Virus record (IMG/VR): IMGVR_UViG_3300020221_000017
Span: 1-60,449 of that record
Direction: 5' to 3' (one strand)
Length of the DNA: 60,449 bases
DNA from: a virus
In this document: positions 24,704 to 32,707 of the stretch, piece by piece
How positions within the stretch are numbered: the first letter of the stretch is position 1
Layout of the letters: each line of letters opens with the position of its first letter
Made by a program: the position numbers and the translations under genes
Notes under the pieces: model-generated
Told to the model about the DNA's origin: nothing
Databases searched by the model: none
Seen by the model: the letters and a program-made list of their open reading frames with translations, nothing else

Positions 24704-25132
24704 TTACACCTTTTTAAGCCGCCACTGTCCACTAGGAGACATGCTTAATTGTTCCTGTACGATTGGAACAATTTGTATTCTGCCTGTTTCTATTTCAGGT
24801 TTATACTTAGATTTTATTTCATCTTGACTAATAGGTTCTTGATTTACTAGTTGATTATCAATAAGTACATGAAATTTTTGATTTGAATCTTCAGATTTAA
24901 ATGCTAATTGATTTGTTTGAGATTTTACTTGGGCAATAGCACTTCTCATTGCAAATTGCTTTGCCTCTGGTGATTTTATTTGCTCTGCTACTTTTATTGG
25001 ATTTTTTTTACTAGACGCAGCCATTGATGGTGTTTTAGGTTTTGGAATAGAAGGGCCGGGCATGCGCAGACTTGGCATTAGGTTTGCTTTTAATAAATTT
25101 AATTTTTCTTTAATTTCATCTAGCTTGTTCAT
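24704..25132 (-). CDS. Unknown protein between SbcC and the resolvase
   Basis: 142 residues from the ATG at 25132 (MNKLDEIKEKL); the frame is open 12 codons further up but overlaps the SbcC end there. A short coiled coil is followed by a Pro-rich linker (MPGPSIPKPKTPSMAASSKK), helices (AEQIKSPEAKQFAMRSAIAQ) and a small beta-rich end (FHVLIDNQLVNQEP, ending SGQWRLKKV). No family recognised. Placed between two recombination genes; possibly an accessory factor. Confidence 0.6.
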   Translation of the reverse strand: MNKLDEIKEKLNLLKANLMPSLRMPGPSIPKPKTPSMAASSKKNPIKVAEQIKSPEAKQFAMRSAIAQVKSQTNQLAFKSEDSNQKFHVLIDNQLVNQEPISQDEIKSKYKPEIETGRIQIVPIVQEQLSMSPSGQWRLKKV

Positions 25133-25145
25133 AGTGTTTATTATA

Positions 25146-26891
25146 TCACAATAGGGTTGATATATCATTTTTCTTAGAAACAGTTATTATATTATCAAAA
25201 AGAGCTTTAAATTCAGAGGAATGGTCTATTACTATTATTTGTCTATTCTTTGAAGACTCTTGCAAAAGCTCGAATATTCTTGATCTATTTGAAAAATCTA
25301 AATGATCAAATGGTTCGTCTAGTATTATTGGATTTAAATCTAATCCAGAATAAGAAATATAAGTATCTAATAAAGCAAGATCTATAGAAAGTGCTAGGTT
25401 TCTTCTCTCTCCTCCTGATAGAGCACCTACTGACATAGATTCGCCGTTTATTGTTAAATTATCCGACATTTTTGCAACAACAGAGCCAGATTTGTTTTCC
25501 TTAAATGTTTTAAGCTCATACGAGCAGTTTGGCCACGAAACTTGTAAATTTGAATTGATTTTATCATTAAAAGTATCAACAACAGAATCAAGTATATATG
25601 CCTGAATACCAGTTGGCGATACTATTTGAGAAACTGTCTGTAATATATTGATTTTATTTGTTGTTTCATTTTTTTCTTCTGATATTTTTAATAAAATATT
25701 TTGATTTTTAGTAATATTGTTTAATAAATTGTTTTGAAAATCTATGGATGACTTAATAGATTCAAGTTCTTGGTATTTTAATTTTATAAAACTTTTTAAT
25801 TCTAAAAGTCTTGATTCTGTTTTAATATAACTATCTTTTAATTCTTTTATCTTATCTTGGCATTTGTCTATTATGTTTTTATAATCTTCTTCTTTGCTTA
25901 ATGAAGATTCTAATTCTTTTATAGATTCTGTCATTTCTAATAGTTTATTTTTTTTATTTAAGTTCCAAGATTTTATTTTTGCCTCAAAGGACGAGGAATC
26001 GTGTCTGTAGAAATCTCCATTAACTATATCTATTGCCTGCGAACAAGATGGACAAATACCATCGCACAGGTCTTCTGGTGGTTGTTCTAATTCTATTTGT
26101 TTTAATTTTCTACGTAGAAGCTGAGAAGCTCCTTTGTTTTGAGTTATTTTATCAATTTCTAATTGAGTTTTGTTTTGAAGATCTATTATTTTAGAAATAT
26201 CTGGTTTCTTTATTTTTTCTAAATCTTTTATTTTTATCAAAGTTTCATCTATGCATGTCGTATTTTTTTGCTGTGCTTTCAATAATGCATCAATGTTTTG
26301 CTCAGATTCTTTATATGTATTAATTTTTGCCAATATAGAAGACTCTTTAATAATAAGATCATTATTTTTTATATTTAAGTCTTTTATCTCTAAGTCTATG
26401 TTTTCTTTTATTTTAGAAAAATTATATGAATTAGTTAACCTAATAAAAAGATCCTTACGATCTGTATCATTTAGATCTAAGAAGCGTTGACCAAGACCTT
26501 GAGCAAAGTATTGAACCAATAAAAAAGTATCATAATCTAAAATTAAATCTTTATAAAATTCTTCTTCAGATATTTCTAAATTGTTTTTTGTAGCAAAAAA
26601 CCTACCTGGTTTTGTTCTTTTAACAAAATAAATATCATTTTTCTTATGCAATATGGCACTACATGTTGAATTTTTACAGTTTTTACGTACAAAGCCAGAT
26701 CCAGATATTCTAGGAGATTTGCCATATAAAATAAAAGATATAGCAGTAACAATAGATGTCTTACCTGCTCCATTTGCGGAATTTGTATCGTGATTCCATC
26801 CTTCTATTAAAAGAGTTCCATTATTTTTAAAGTCAATATGTGCTTTTTCTATACTTAAAAAATTTTCAATATCAATAGAAACGATTCGCAT
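25146..26891 (-). CDS. SbcC/Rad50-like (T4 gp46-like) ATPase
   Basis: 581 residues from the ATG at 26891, with AGGAGA four bases upstream. Walker A NSANGAGKTS at 37-46, long coiled-coil arms, the zinc hook CPSC (280-283), the signature ALSGGERRNLALS and Walker B PIILDEPFDHLD. It is the ATPase partner of SbcD (12924-13898). It is shorter than bacterial SbcC and close to the length of T4 gp46. The start is two bases from the stop of the zinc-ribbon gene, so the two are coupled. Confidence 0.92.
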   Translation of the reverse strand: MRIVSIDIENFLSIEKAHIDFKNNGTLLIEGWNHDTNSANGAGKTSIVTAISFILYGKSPRISGSGFVRKNCKNSTCSAILHKKNDIYFVKRTKPGRFFATKNNLEISEEEFYKDLILDYDTFLLVQYFAQGLGQRFLDLNDTDRKDLFIRLTNSYNFSKIKENIDLEIKDLNIKNNDLIIKESSILAKINTYKESEQNIDALLKAQQKNTTCIDETLIKIKDLEKIKKPDISKIIDLQNKTQLEIDKITQNKGASQLLRRKLKQIELEQPPEDLCDGICPSCSQAIDIVNGDFYRHDSSSFEAKIKSWNLNKKNKLLEMTESIKELESSLSKEEDYKNIIDKCQDKIKELKDSYIKTESRLLELKSFIKLKYQELESIKSSIDFQNNLLNNITKNQNILLKISEEKNETTNKINILQTVSQIVSPTGIQAYILDSVVDTFNDKINSNLQVSWPNCSYELKTFKENKSGSVVAKMSDNLTINGESMSVGALSGGERRNLALSIDLALLDTYISYSGLDLNPIILDEPFDHLDFSNRSRIFELLQESSKNRQIIVIDHSSEFKALFDNIITVSKKNDISTLL

Positions 26892-26892
26892 A

Positions 26893-27240
26893 TCATCTCC
26901 TATGGGGAGGTTTTGTATGCATTTGAACATGACCTTTTTCGTCTATATACATCCATCCTTCTTTTAAACAATGTTCCATTGAATGCTCTTGGCATAGCCT
27001 TGGAACCAACACAGTCCAAAAGTGCTCTAAAGATCTTTCGTTAAGTATTTCTTTATTATTTGGATCTACTGATATATTTGTATAATCATCTATTTTTTCT
27101 TTAACAGAAGCAGAGGTTGTCATAGGAACATCTCTGTTCATAAGACCTCCGCAGTTGCATTCTATATTTAGAACATTAGATTTTTTATATAATTGTTTTT
27201 TATTTTTACAATCATCACATTTATATGTGTACTTAGGCAT
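26893..27240 (-). CDS. Small zinc-ribbon protein (FmdB-like N-terminus)
   Basis: 115 residues. The first 45 match the FmdB-type zinc ribbon pattern: MPKYTYKCDDC and, after a short loop, IECNCGGLMNRDVP. The rest is unfamiliar, with several His and Cys (RLCQEHSMEHCLKEGWMYID; HTKPPHRR). It could be a small metal-binding, possibly regulatory or DNA-associated, protein. It is coupled to the SbcC gene downstream and overlaps the membrane protein stop upstream by one base. Confidence 0.65.
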   Translation of the reverse strand: MPKYTYKCDDCKNKKQLYKKSNVLNIECNCGGLMNRDVPMTTSASVKEKIDDYTNISVDPNNKEILNERSLEHFWTVLVPRLCQEHSMEHCLKEGWMYIDEKGHVQMHTKPPHRR

Positions 27241-27926
27241 TATAAACTCAATCCCACACCTATTGAATATCTAAGTTTTGTTTTATCAACAAGATCAAGT
27301 CCAGACATCATGAATATATTACCAAGCACATGATAATGAACGTGTCCACCAATTGCATTATCAGAAGAATATCTCAAACCAAGACCTATTTTTTTAGAAG
27401 ATGATATTTGTTTATTTTTTTCTTCTATATTTTTTTCTAGTTCTTTTCTATGCGATTTATTTAATTCAGAAATAGCTTGTCTATGTTTTGATTTTAAAAC
27501 AAAAACCTCTTCTTGATGTTTCTCAAATAAATCTTGTTCTAATTTTTTAAGTTTTTCTGTTATTTCAATTTCATCTGTTATTATTATAATTTCTTCTTTT
27601 TTAGTACCATCTGGTAAAGTAGTTACTACTTTTTTGAATCTTTTTTTCTTTATTAATTTTTGATTTTCTGATTCTAATGTTCTTATTCTTTCTTGAGACA
27701 TTGTTTCTATTTGTCTATGTTTTGATTCTAATTCATCTAATTTTTCTTGATTTACTATTTTAAGATTTGCTATTTCTGTTTGTTTTTGTAAAAGTTTAGA
27801 TTCAAGTTCAACCACTTTATCATTAGATGGATAAAAAGCTAATCCAATTAGGATGCCAGAAAATACCAATAAAGCAGATCTTATGTATTGATTTGATAAT
27901 ATATATTTTAAAAATTCTAATGTCAT
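27240..27926 (-). CDS. Membrane-anchored coiled-coil protein (spanin-like candidate)
   Basis: 228 residues; GGAGAA upstream. One N-terminal transmembrane segment (SALLVFSGILIGLAFYP), then about 130 residues of heptad-rich coiled coil interrupted by a beta-hairpin-like part (KVVTTLPDGTKKEEIIIIT), then 45 residues of alternating hydrophobic strands (KIGLGLRYSS; LRYSIGVGLSL). Topology (inner-membrane anchor, periplasmic coiled coil, strand-rich end) would suit an i-spanin or another envelope-bridging protein of a phage of Gram-negative bacteria, but no spanin family was recognised. It follows the chaperonin gene with one intervening base. Confidence 0.6.
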   Translation of the reverse strand: MTLEFLKYILSNQYIRSALLVFSGILIGLAFYPSNDKVVELESKLLQKQTEIANLKIVNQEKLDELESKHRQIETMSQERIRTLESENQKLIKKKRFKKVVTTLPDGTKKEEIIIITDEIEITEKLKKLEQDLFEKHQEEVFVLKSKHRQAISELNKSHRKELEKNIEEKNKQISSSKKIGLGLRYSSDNAIGGHVHYHVLGNIFMMSGLDLVDKTKLRYSIGVGLSL

Positions 27927-27927
27927 T

Positions 27928-29628
27928 TTATTCTCCAGTATCTGAAATCATGTCTTTAAAAGCTGCTCTAGATACTTCTAATTGAGTTTCCAAATTATAA
28001 TCTCTAGGAGAGACTACCAATCCACCTAGTGTTGTAAGCAAAGACGCCACAGATATAGCATTTCCAATTGCCACACGGTGAACTTTTGCAGGCTCTATTA
28101 TCCCCGAAGAATACGGATTTGTATATTTATGATCAGAGGCGTCAAAGATAATAGAAGGCTTGCATTGAGAGTCCATGTTTTGTTTTATTTTTTCTATAGC
28201 TTTTTCAAGTTGATCTTCTTCTCCGCAATTTTGCATGAGTAATTTAAATGGAGCCATCAAAGCTTGACTCATTACATTCCAGGAATTGGGTCTATCTTTA
28301 ATCGAAGAAATACACACCACAATCCCCAAATGCGTACCTGCTCCTCCAGCGACAATTCCTTCTGCGACGGCTGATCTAACAGCTTCGACAGCATCTTGAA
28401 CACGATCTCTTCTTTCTCTAACTTCTGCATCGGTCATTCCTCCTACCCATACAGTTGATATTCCACCTGTTAATTTGCCAATAGATGCCCTTAAATGAGA
28501 CCTATCATGCTCTGAGTGTGCATCATTTAATATGGCTTTTAATTCATTTACTCTATTTTCAAGAAGTTCAGAATCAGAATCACATTGTAAAAATGTTTCA
28601 TAAGTATTTATACGAGCAGATGTAAAGTGTCCAAAATTATTTACATCAAATGAATTAGCAGTTGCGGGATTCATAACCATGGCCGACGTATACGCTGCCA
28701 TGTCAAATAAAAACATTGTTCTTGAATTTGCCAATGAAGATTTTGGAACTATTACGGGAACAACTGAAACCCCGCCTTTTGATGTAACTAAAAACTTCTC
28801 AATAACAGGATCGGCAAAACCATGAGCCATTACTATTATTGGCCTTCCAAAATAAGATGGATCATTTTCTATAGCTGTTTGAATTGCTGCAGGAAGAACT
28901 AAGTCATTTAATGTTCCATCAAACAAGACAACGAGACCCTCATCCATTCTTACTCGTTGTCCTGCTCTGTCGTTTATAAAAGAAGTACCAATAGAACCAA
29001 CATCACGAAGGCCAGATGTTACTATATATCCATCTATTGTCTCTACTCTCATCCCTCCGCCTTGATCTTCTTGTATTAAGACTGTCCCATCGTCTCCAGC
29101 TGCCAATACTGCTTTAACAACAACGTCTGCAATCTCATCATCTCCGTTTGCAGAGATCATCGCGACCTTTTTAAGATCTTCGTCTTTAACAGATATTGCT
29201 ACATTTTTTAAATATGGAATAACTACTTTTTTATAACATTCTTTTAATTCATTTACAAATCTCTGGGGATTATATTTAGGGTTTTCTTTCATAAATTGCT
29301 TGCCAGCTTTAACTAATGCATCAGCTAAAACAATTGCAGTTGTAGTACCATCTCCCGCATCTCTTGCTGTATTTAAAGAGATTTCTTTACATGTATCTAA
29401 AACTATATTATGAGAAGCACTAGGCAATCCTAATGCTTTAACAACAGTTACTCCATCCTTGGTCACTAGAGGAGGAAGACCTTCTCTTTCAATCAAGACT
29501 GGTCTTCCTCCTGGTCCTAAGGTTCTTCCAGCTATTTCTGCTATTTTAGAAATAGTTTCTAAAACTATTTTTTCTAGATCATTTGATGAAGAAATAATAT
29601 CCTTAGTCTTGGACTTCACGTATAGCAT
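27928..29628 (-). CDS. groEL: Phage-encoded GroEL-type chaperonin
   Basis: 566 residues from the ATG at 29628, with AAGGA upstream; nine codons earlier is a weaker start. Conserved GroEL parts: GRTLGPGGRPVLIE, TKDGVTVVKAL (Asp58, the Asp52 equivalent), RDAGDGTTTAIVLA (Asp93, the Asp87 equivalent), and RVQDAVEAVRSAVAEGIVAGG with the Asp398 equivalent. All three catalytic residues are kept. The apical domain is strongly diverged (EDQGGGMRVETIDGYIV is recognisable), and the Gly-Gly-Met tail is absent. No GroES gene is visible in the window. It would fold phage proteins, probably capsid or other large ones; diverged relatives are known in several large phages. Confidence 0.93.
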   Translation of the reverse strand: MLYVKSKTKDIISSSNDLEKIVLETISKIAEIAGRTLGPGGRPVLIEREGLPPLVTKDGVTVVKALGLPSASHNIVLDTCKEISLNTARDAGDGTTTAIVLADALVKAGKQFMKENPKYNPQRFVNELKECYKKVVIPYLKNVAISVKDEDLKKVAMISANGDDEIADVVVKAVLAAGDDGTVLIQEDQGGGMRVETIDGYIVTSGLRDVGSIGTSFINDRAGQRVRMDEGLVVLFDGTLNDLVLPAAIQTAIENDPSYFGRPIIVMAHGFADPVIEKFLVTSKGGVSVVPVIVPKSSLANSRTMFLFDMAAYTSAMVMNPATANSFDVNNFGHFTSARINTYETFLQCDSDSELLENRVNELKAILNDAHSEHDRSHLRASIGKLTGGISTVWVGGMTDAEVRERRDRVQDAVEAVRSAVAEGIVAGGAGTHLGIVVCISSIKDRPNSWNVMSQALMAPFKLLMQNCGEEDQLEKAIEKIKQNMDSQCKPSIIFDASDHKYTNPYSSGIIEPAKVHRVAIGNAISVASLLTTLGGLVVSPRDYNLETQLEVSRAAFKDMISDTGE

Positions 29629-30316
29629 CTTGTTCCTTTCTCTTAAAATCATCAACTATTTTTTGATATTGTTTTGTTTTTCTTTTATCAGTTTCAAATC
29701 CAATTAAAGAATGACCCATTGTAAGACAGGCTTTTAATATTGCAGAATTGCCCATAAATGGATCAAAAACAGAACTGCCTGGAAGAAGATCTGACATTCT
29801 AATTAGCAAAGTAGCGAGATCATCTGAGCAACTTTCATCTAAAGATCCTGTTTCGACCAGCCACGTATTCCCAACACAGGAAGTTGAGTCATCTAGCATT
29901 AAATATTGTTTTATTGGAGATCTGTCTATCTTCCAAACATCACCATTACAAAAAAACAAAACATAATCATGAGAATTTACTAAATTATTTTCTGATCTTT
30001 TTCCAGGTAACCAAGTTTTTTCTATAACAATATTATCAATATGATTAAAACCAACTTTTGCCATTTCGCTTCCAATTTCAAAAGGTCTAAATTTACATTC
30101 CATCGGAGCGTAGCATATAAGAAAAACTATTCCATTTGGTGCCATAGAATTTTTTAATTTATTGGCTAAATTTTTCATAAAATCTACTGAATACCCATCT
30201 CTTTTTCTTATAGGTACTCTAGTTATGCAGATTTCAACTGAATGAGGCCATATAGAAGAATTGTCCATAGGATCTGTGTTAAATATTTTAATTGATGAAT
30301 TAAAAAGACAAGACAT
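29603..30316 (-). CDS. DNA methyltransferase-like protein lacking the catalytic motif
   Basis: 237 residues. The overall pattern is a beta-class N4/N6 DNA methyltransferase: an N-terminal strand EICITRVPI where motif IV ([DS]PP[YF]) should be, HDYVLFFCNGDVW, a target-recognition-like middle (VGNTWLVETGS), then LLPGSSVFDPFMGNSAILKA (motif I; DPFMGSGT in active enzymes) and SLIGFETDKRK. The catalytic proline-rich motif is replaced by RVPI, and the SGT of motif I by NSA, so methyl transfer is doubtful. It could be an inactive relative with another use. It overlaps the chaperonin start by 26 bases. Confidence 0.7.
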   Translation of the reverse strand: MSCLFNSSIKIFNTDPMDNSSIWPHSVEICITRVPIRKRDGYSVDFMKNLANKLKNSMAPNGIVFLICYAPMECKFRPFEIGSEMAKVGFNHIDNIVIEKTWLPGKRSENNLVNSHDYVLFFCNGDVWKIDRSPIKQYLMLDDSTSCVGNTWLVETGSLDESCSDDLATLLIRMSDLLPGSSVFDPFMGNSAILKACLTMGHSLIGFETDKRKTKQYQKIVDDFKRKEQDAIREVQD

Positions 30317-30340
30317 TCATTTACCTCAATAAAGTAAAAA

Positions 30341-30769
30341 TTAATAACCTCTGTCTTGTCTAGCAAAATTTTCTGCATTCTTTGTATAGTAAAGCTTCCA
30401 CATTGTATCTGCATCTACGCCTACTAATAAACAAATATTTATCATAAAATGCATCATATCGCATACTTCATAATATGTTTCTAATTTTTGTTCTTCGGAA
30501 ATCCAATCTGTTTTTTGTTCATCAGAGTATTTTTTCCATGCTTTCCATGGAAGACGTTCTAATAATTCAACATATTCTGATGTTAAAGAAGTCCAATTGT
30601 CCTTTATTAAAGATACTTTTTCATGAAGAGTCATTTTAGAAAAATCTTGACCAAGACGAAGTTGTAGAGATTTTTGCATTTCAAAAATCTTATTTAAAGA
30701 TTGTTGATCGTGTTCTAATTTAGGGACTTCTTGATTCCAAAGTTTAGCACATTTGTTTTCTGGATTCAT
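30341..30769 (-). CDS. All-alpha dUTPase / MazG-like pyrophosphatase
   Basis: 142 residues, helical throughout. Motifs of the dimeric dUTPase family: EYVELLERLPWKAWKK, then the metal-binding ExxD in ETYYEVCDMMHFMIN, and KNAENFARQDRGY at the end. It would hydrolyse dUTP (or a related nucleotide) to the monophosphate, limiting uracil in phage DNA and supplying dUMP. It is followed after 24 bases by the methyltransferase-like gene and preceded by the unusual GC-richer intergenic region. Confidence 0.82.
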   Translation of the reverse strand: MNPENKCAKLWNQEVPKLEHDQQSLNKIFEMQKSLQLRLGQDFSKMTLHEKVSLIKDNWTSLTSEYVELLERLPWKAWKKYSDEQKTDWISEEQKLETYYEVCDMMHFMINICLLVGVDADTMWKLYYTKNAENFARQDRGY

Positions 30770-30799
30770 TTAAAATCTCCTAAGTAAATATAATGGGCA

Positions 30800-31045
30800 T
30801 TTTATACACTTACCCTTGTGTGCACGTCTTTTCTATTTGTGCTCGGTTGCTGCGTCTGAGGTCCGCTTTTAAGCCTGACCAAACCCATAACAAGGTCCTA
30901 AAACATATCCAAGCCAACGGATCTTGCGATGAAAAGACCAGAACACACATAACCTATCAGCTTTCATTGGAGCACCGATGCCCCATGTCTCTAACATTTT
31001 TTTCTAGCTCCAAGACGACGGAAGCCACCAAGAGGGATGTATCTT
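30800..31045 (-). other. GC-richer intergenic segment with inverted repeats, unknown function
   Basis: This 246-base stretch lies in the 284-base gap between the dUTPase and UvsW-like genes. It is visibly richer in G and C than its surroundings and has no convincing gene; the plus-strand ORF 30793-31047 lacks a ribosome-binding site. Inverted repeats are seen: TTGGAGC (30967-30973) with GCTCCAA (31007-31013), and GGTC...GACC around 30860-30880. At its left end the minus strand reads GTGTATAAAAT, a possible -10 for the dUTPase operon. A structured RNA, a regulatory leader, an old insertion or a recombination remnant are possible. Confidence 0.4.
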
Positions 31046-31053
31046 GATAAATG

Positions 31054-32457
31054 TTATTCTACCAATTTTATATTAGACGTAATTTCTTGATAAAAAGAAA
31101 TACGTTGATTAGCATGTCTACTTAACATAGTAGATCCAGCTGGGATATAATCTAAAATTATAACATGATTTTTTGTATCTGTTTTTCTCAGACCTCTACC
31201 TACGGCTTGTAAAACGGCTCCTTTAGATGCACTAAAATTAGCTAATATAAGAATATCTACATTTCTAGTATCTGTTCCTTCTGATATTTTTCCATCTGTT
31301 CCAACAAGACCAGGAATAAGACCTTTGTTTAATTGATCGACATATTCATTTGATTGTTTATCTTCACCTTGAGCAAAAGGAATTTTTAGAGCTTTTGATA
31401 AAGATTCTCCATGCTCAACCTCATCTACTAATATAAGTACTGATTTGTTTGCTTGTATAAAGTTTTTAGCATCTGATTCTATTCTTGATGTCATTTCTTT
31501 TGAATTTAAAACATGATTTTTATATGATTTTAATTTGTCATCTTTAAAATCAAAACCTGTTGTATTTACTTTTCTAACTATAAAATATGGTTGAGCTAAC
31601 CAGTTATTTGCAATTCCCCATGCTGCATCTCTTTTAACCAATATGTCTCCACAATCTGCTGTTATCATGACATCTTTACCATCAGATCTAAAAGAAGTGG
31701 CAGTTAATCCGTACATACGTCCAACATGCGACAATCCCTGTGATATAGAATAAAAGGTATTGGCAGGACAATGATGACATTCGTCAAATATAACTAAACC
31801 TAAATCAAATTTCTTTATTTTATCTATGTGATTATTAGCAGATGCAGCTATACATACGGTTATATCTGAAGGTTTAAATTTACTATCGCCTATAAAACCA
31901 ATTCTATTCTGACCAAATGCAAGAATTAATTCGTCTTTAAATTGATTTGCAACAGAGTTTGATGGACATATTATAAGTGTCTTTTTTTTTAGTGTTCGTA
32001 TTAAAGATATTGCTGTTTTAGTTTTTCCAAGACCTGTTGCAAAGTTTATTATGCCTCGCCAATTTGATACTGCTATGTCGATGGCTTCTTTTTGATAATC
32101 TCTCAATTCAAGTAAATAAGAACCACTTGCCCACGGTAGGGCAATGTTTGAACCTGTTTCGTATCTTGAATCAATAATTTCAACAGATTTAATTTTAGAT
32201 ACTAAGTCAATAACATATTTAGCAAAACCAGATGGGACAAAAATAGTATTATCAACTTTTTCAATTAAAGATCCATTAACTTCATTTATTAACTTTTGAT
32301 AAAGTTTAGATTTTATTGAAAATGGATTTTTTTGCATTTTTTTTATTTGATATTGTTTTGACTTATCTGTATAGGTTAATTTTTTAATTAAATCCGATTC
32401 TATTTCTTTATCTGGATCGTCTATCCTTATTACATGATTAAGGATTTCTATTCTCAT
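31054..32457 (-). CDS. UvsW-like superfamily 2 helicase
   Basis: 467 residues. Helicase motifs in order: LRDYQKEAIDIAV (Q-like), NFATGLGKTKTA (I), VIFDECHHC (II, DECH), YGLTATSFRSDG (III), and QAVGRGLRKT (VI). The N-terminal 110 residues are a small domain of the kind seen in T4 UvsW. UvsW unwinds R-loops and branched DNA, switching T4 from origin to recombination-dependent replication; a similar role is likely. It diverges from the plus-strand replication block, sharing the 55-base gap upstream. Confidence 0.85.
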   Translation of the reverse strand: MRIEILNHVIRIDDPDKEIESDLIKKLTYTDKSKQYQIKKMQKNPFSIKSKLYQKLINEVNGSLIEKVDNTIFVPSGFAKYVIDLVSKIKSVEIIDSRYETGSNIALPWASGSYLLELRDYQKEAIDIAVSNWRGIINFATGLGKTKTAISLIRTLKKKTLIICPSNSVANQFKDELILAFGQNRIGFIGDSKFKPSDITVCIAASANNHIDKIKKFDLGLVIFDECHHCPANTFYSISQGLSHVGRMYGLTATSFRSDGKDVMITADCGDILVKRDAAWGIANNWLAQPYFIVRKVNTTGFDFKDDKLKSYKNHVLNSKEMTSRIESDAKNFIQANKSVLILVDEVEHGESLSKALKIPFAQGEDKQSNEYVDQLNKGLIPGLVGTDGKISEGTDTRNVDILILANFSASKGAVLQAVGRGLRKTDTKNHVIILDYIPAGSTMLSRHANQRISFYQEITSNIKLVE

Positions 32458-32470
32458 GGATTAAATCTCG

Positions 32471-32479
32471 TGGTATAAT
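32471..32479 (+). promoter_or_regulatory. Extended -10 promoter of the plus-strand replication block
   Basis: TGGTATAAT, a consensus extended -10 (TG-n-TATAAT), lies 34 bases upstream of the first ATG of the block. A second TATAAT (32492-32497) runs directly into the ribosome-binding site GGAGG. It is the only gap that can serve the whole five-gene plus-strand cluster, as the later genes overlap or nearly touch. Confidence 0.6.
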
Positions 32480-32512
32480 TTAATTATGTTTTTATAATGG
32501 AGGTTATACGAA

Positions 32513-32707
32513 ATGTCTACAGATCGTAAAATAGAAACCGCAATGTACTGGTGGCTAAGTAAGCGTCGTCCATTTTTCATTGGCGATGAATATAAAATCG
32601 AACTTCAAGCTATGGACAAAAACACTGGATGTGTTCGAATCTTAATTACAAATCTAAAAACAGGCAAGCAAGAAGAAATCTCTCAGACTCAAGAAGAGAA
32701 TAAATAA
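32513..32707 (+). CDS. Small unknown protein, first gene of the replication block
   Basis: 64 residues; GGAGG ten bases upstream. A compact beta-rich protein (EYKIELQAMDKN, CVRILITNLKTGKQEE) with an N-terminal aromatic stretch (AMYWWLSKRRPFFIGD). No family recognised. It overlaps the primase start by one base (TAATG), so the two are coupled. Confidence 0.65.
   Translation: MSTDRKIETAMYWWLSKRRPFFIGDEYKIELQAMDKNTGCVRILITNLKTGKQEEISQTQEENK

Noticed and set aside
30793-31047. 84-codon plus-strand ORF in the GC-richer gap
   Set aside because: No ribosome-binding site and the wrong direction for both neighbours; the stretch is better described as a non-coding gap with inverted repeats.
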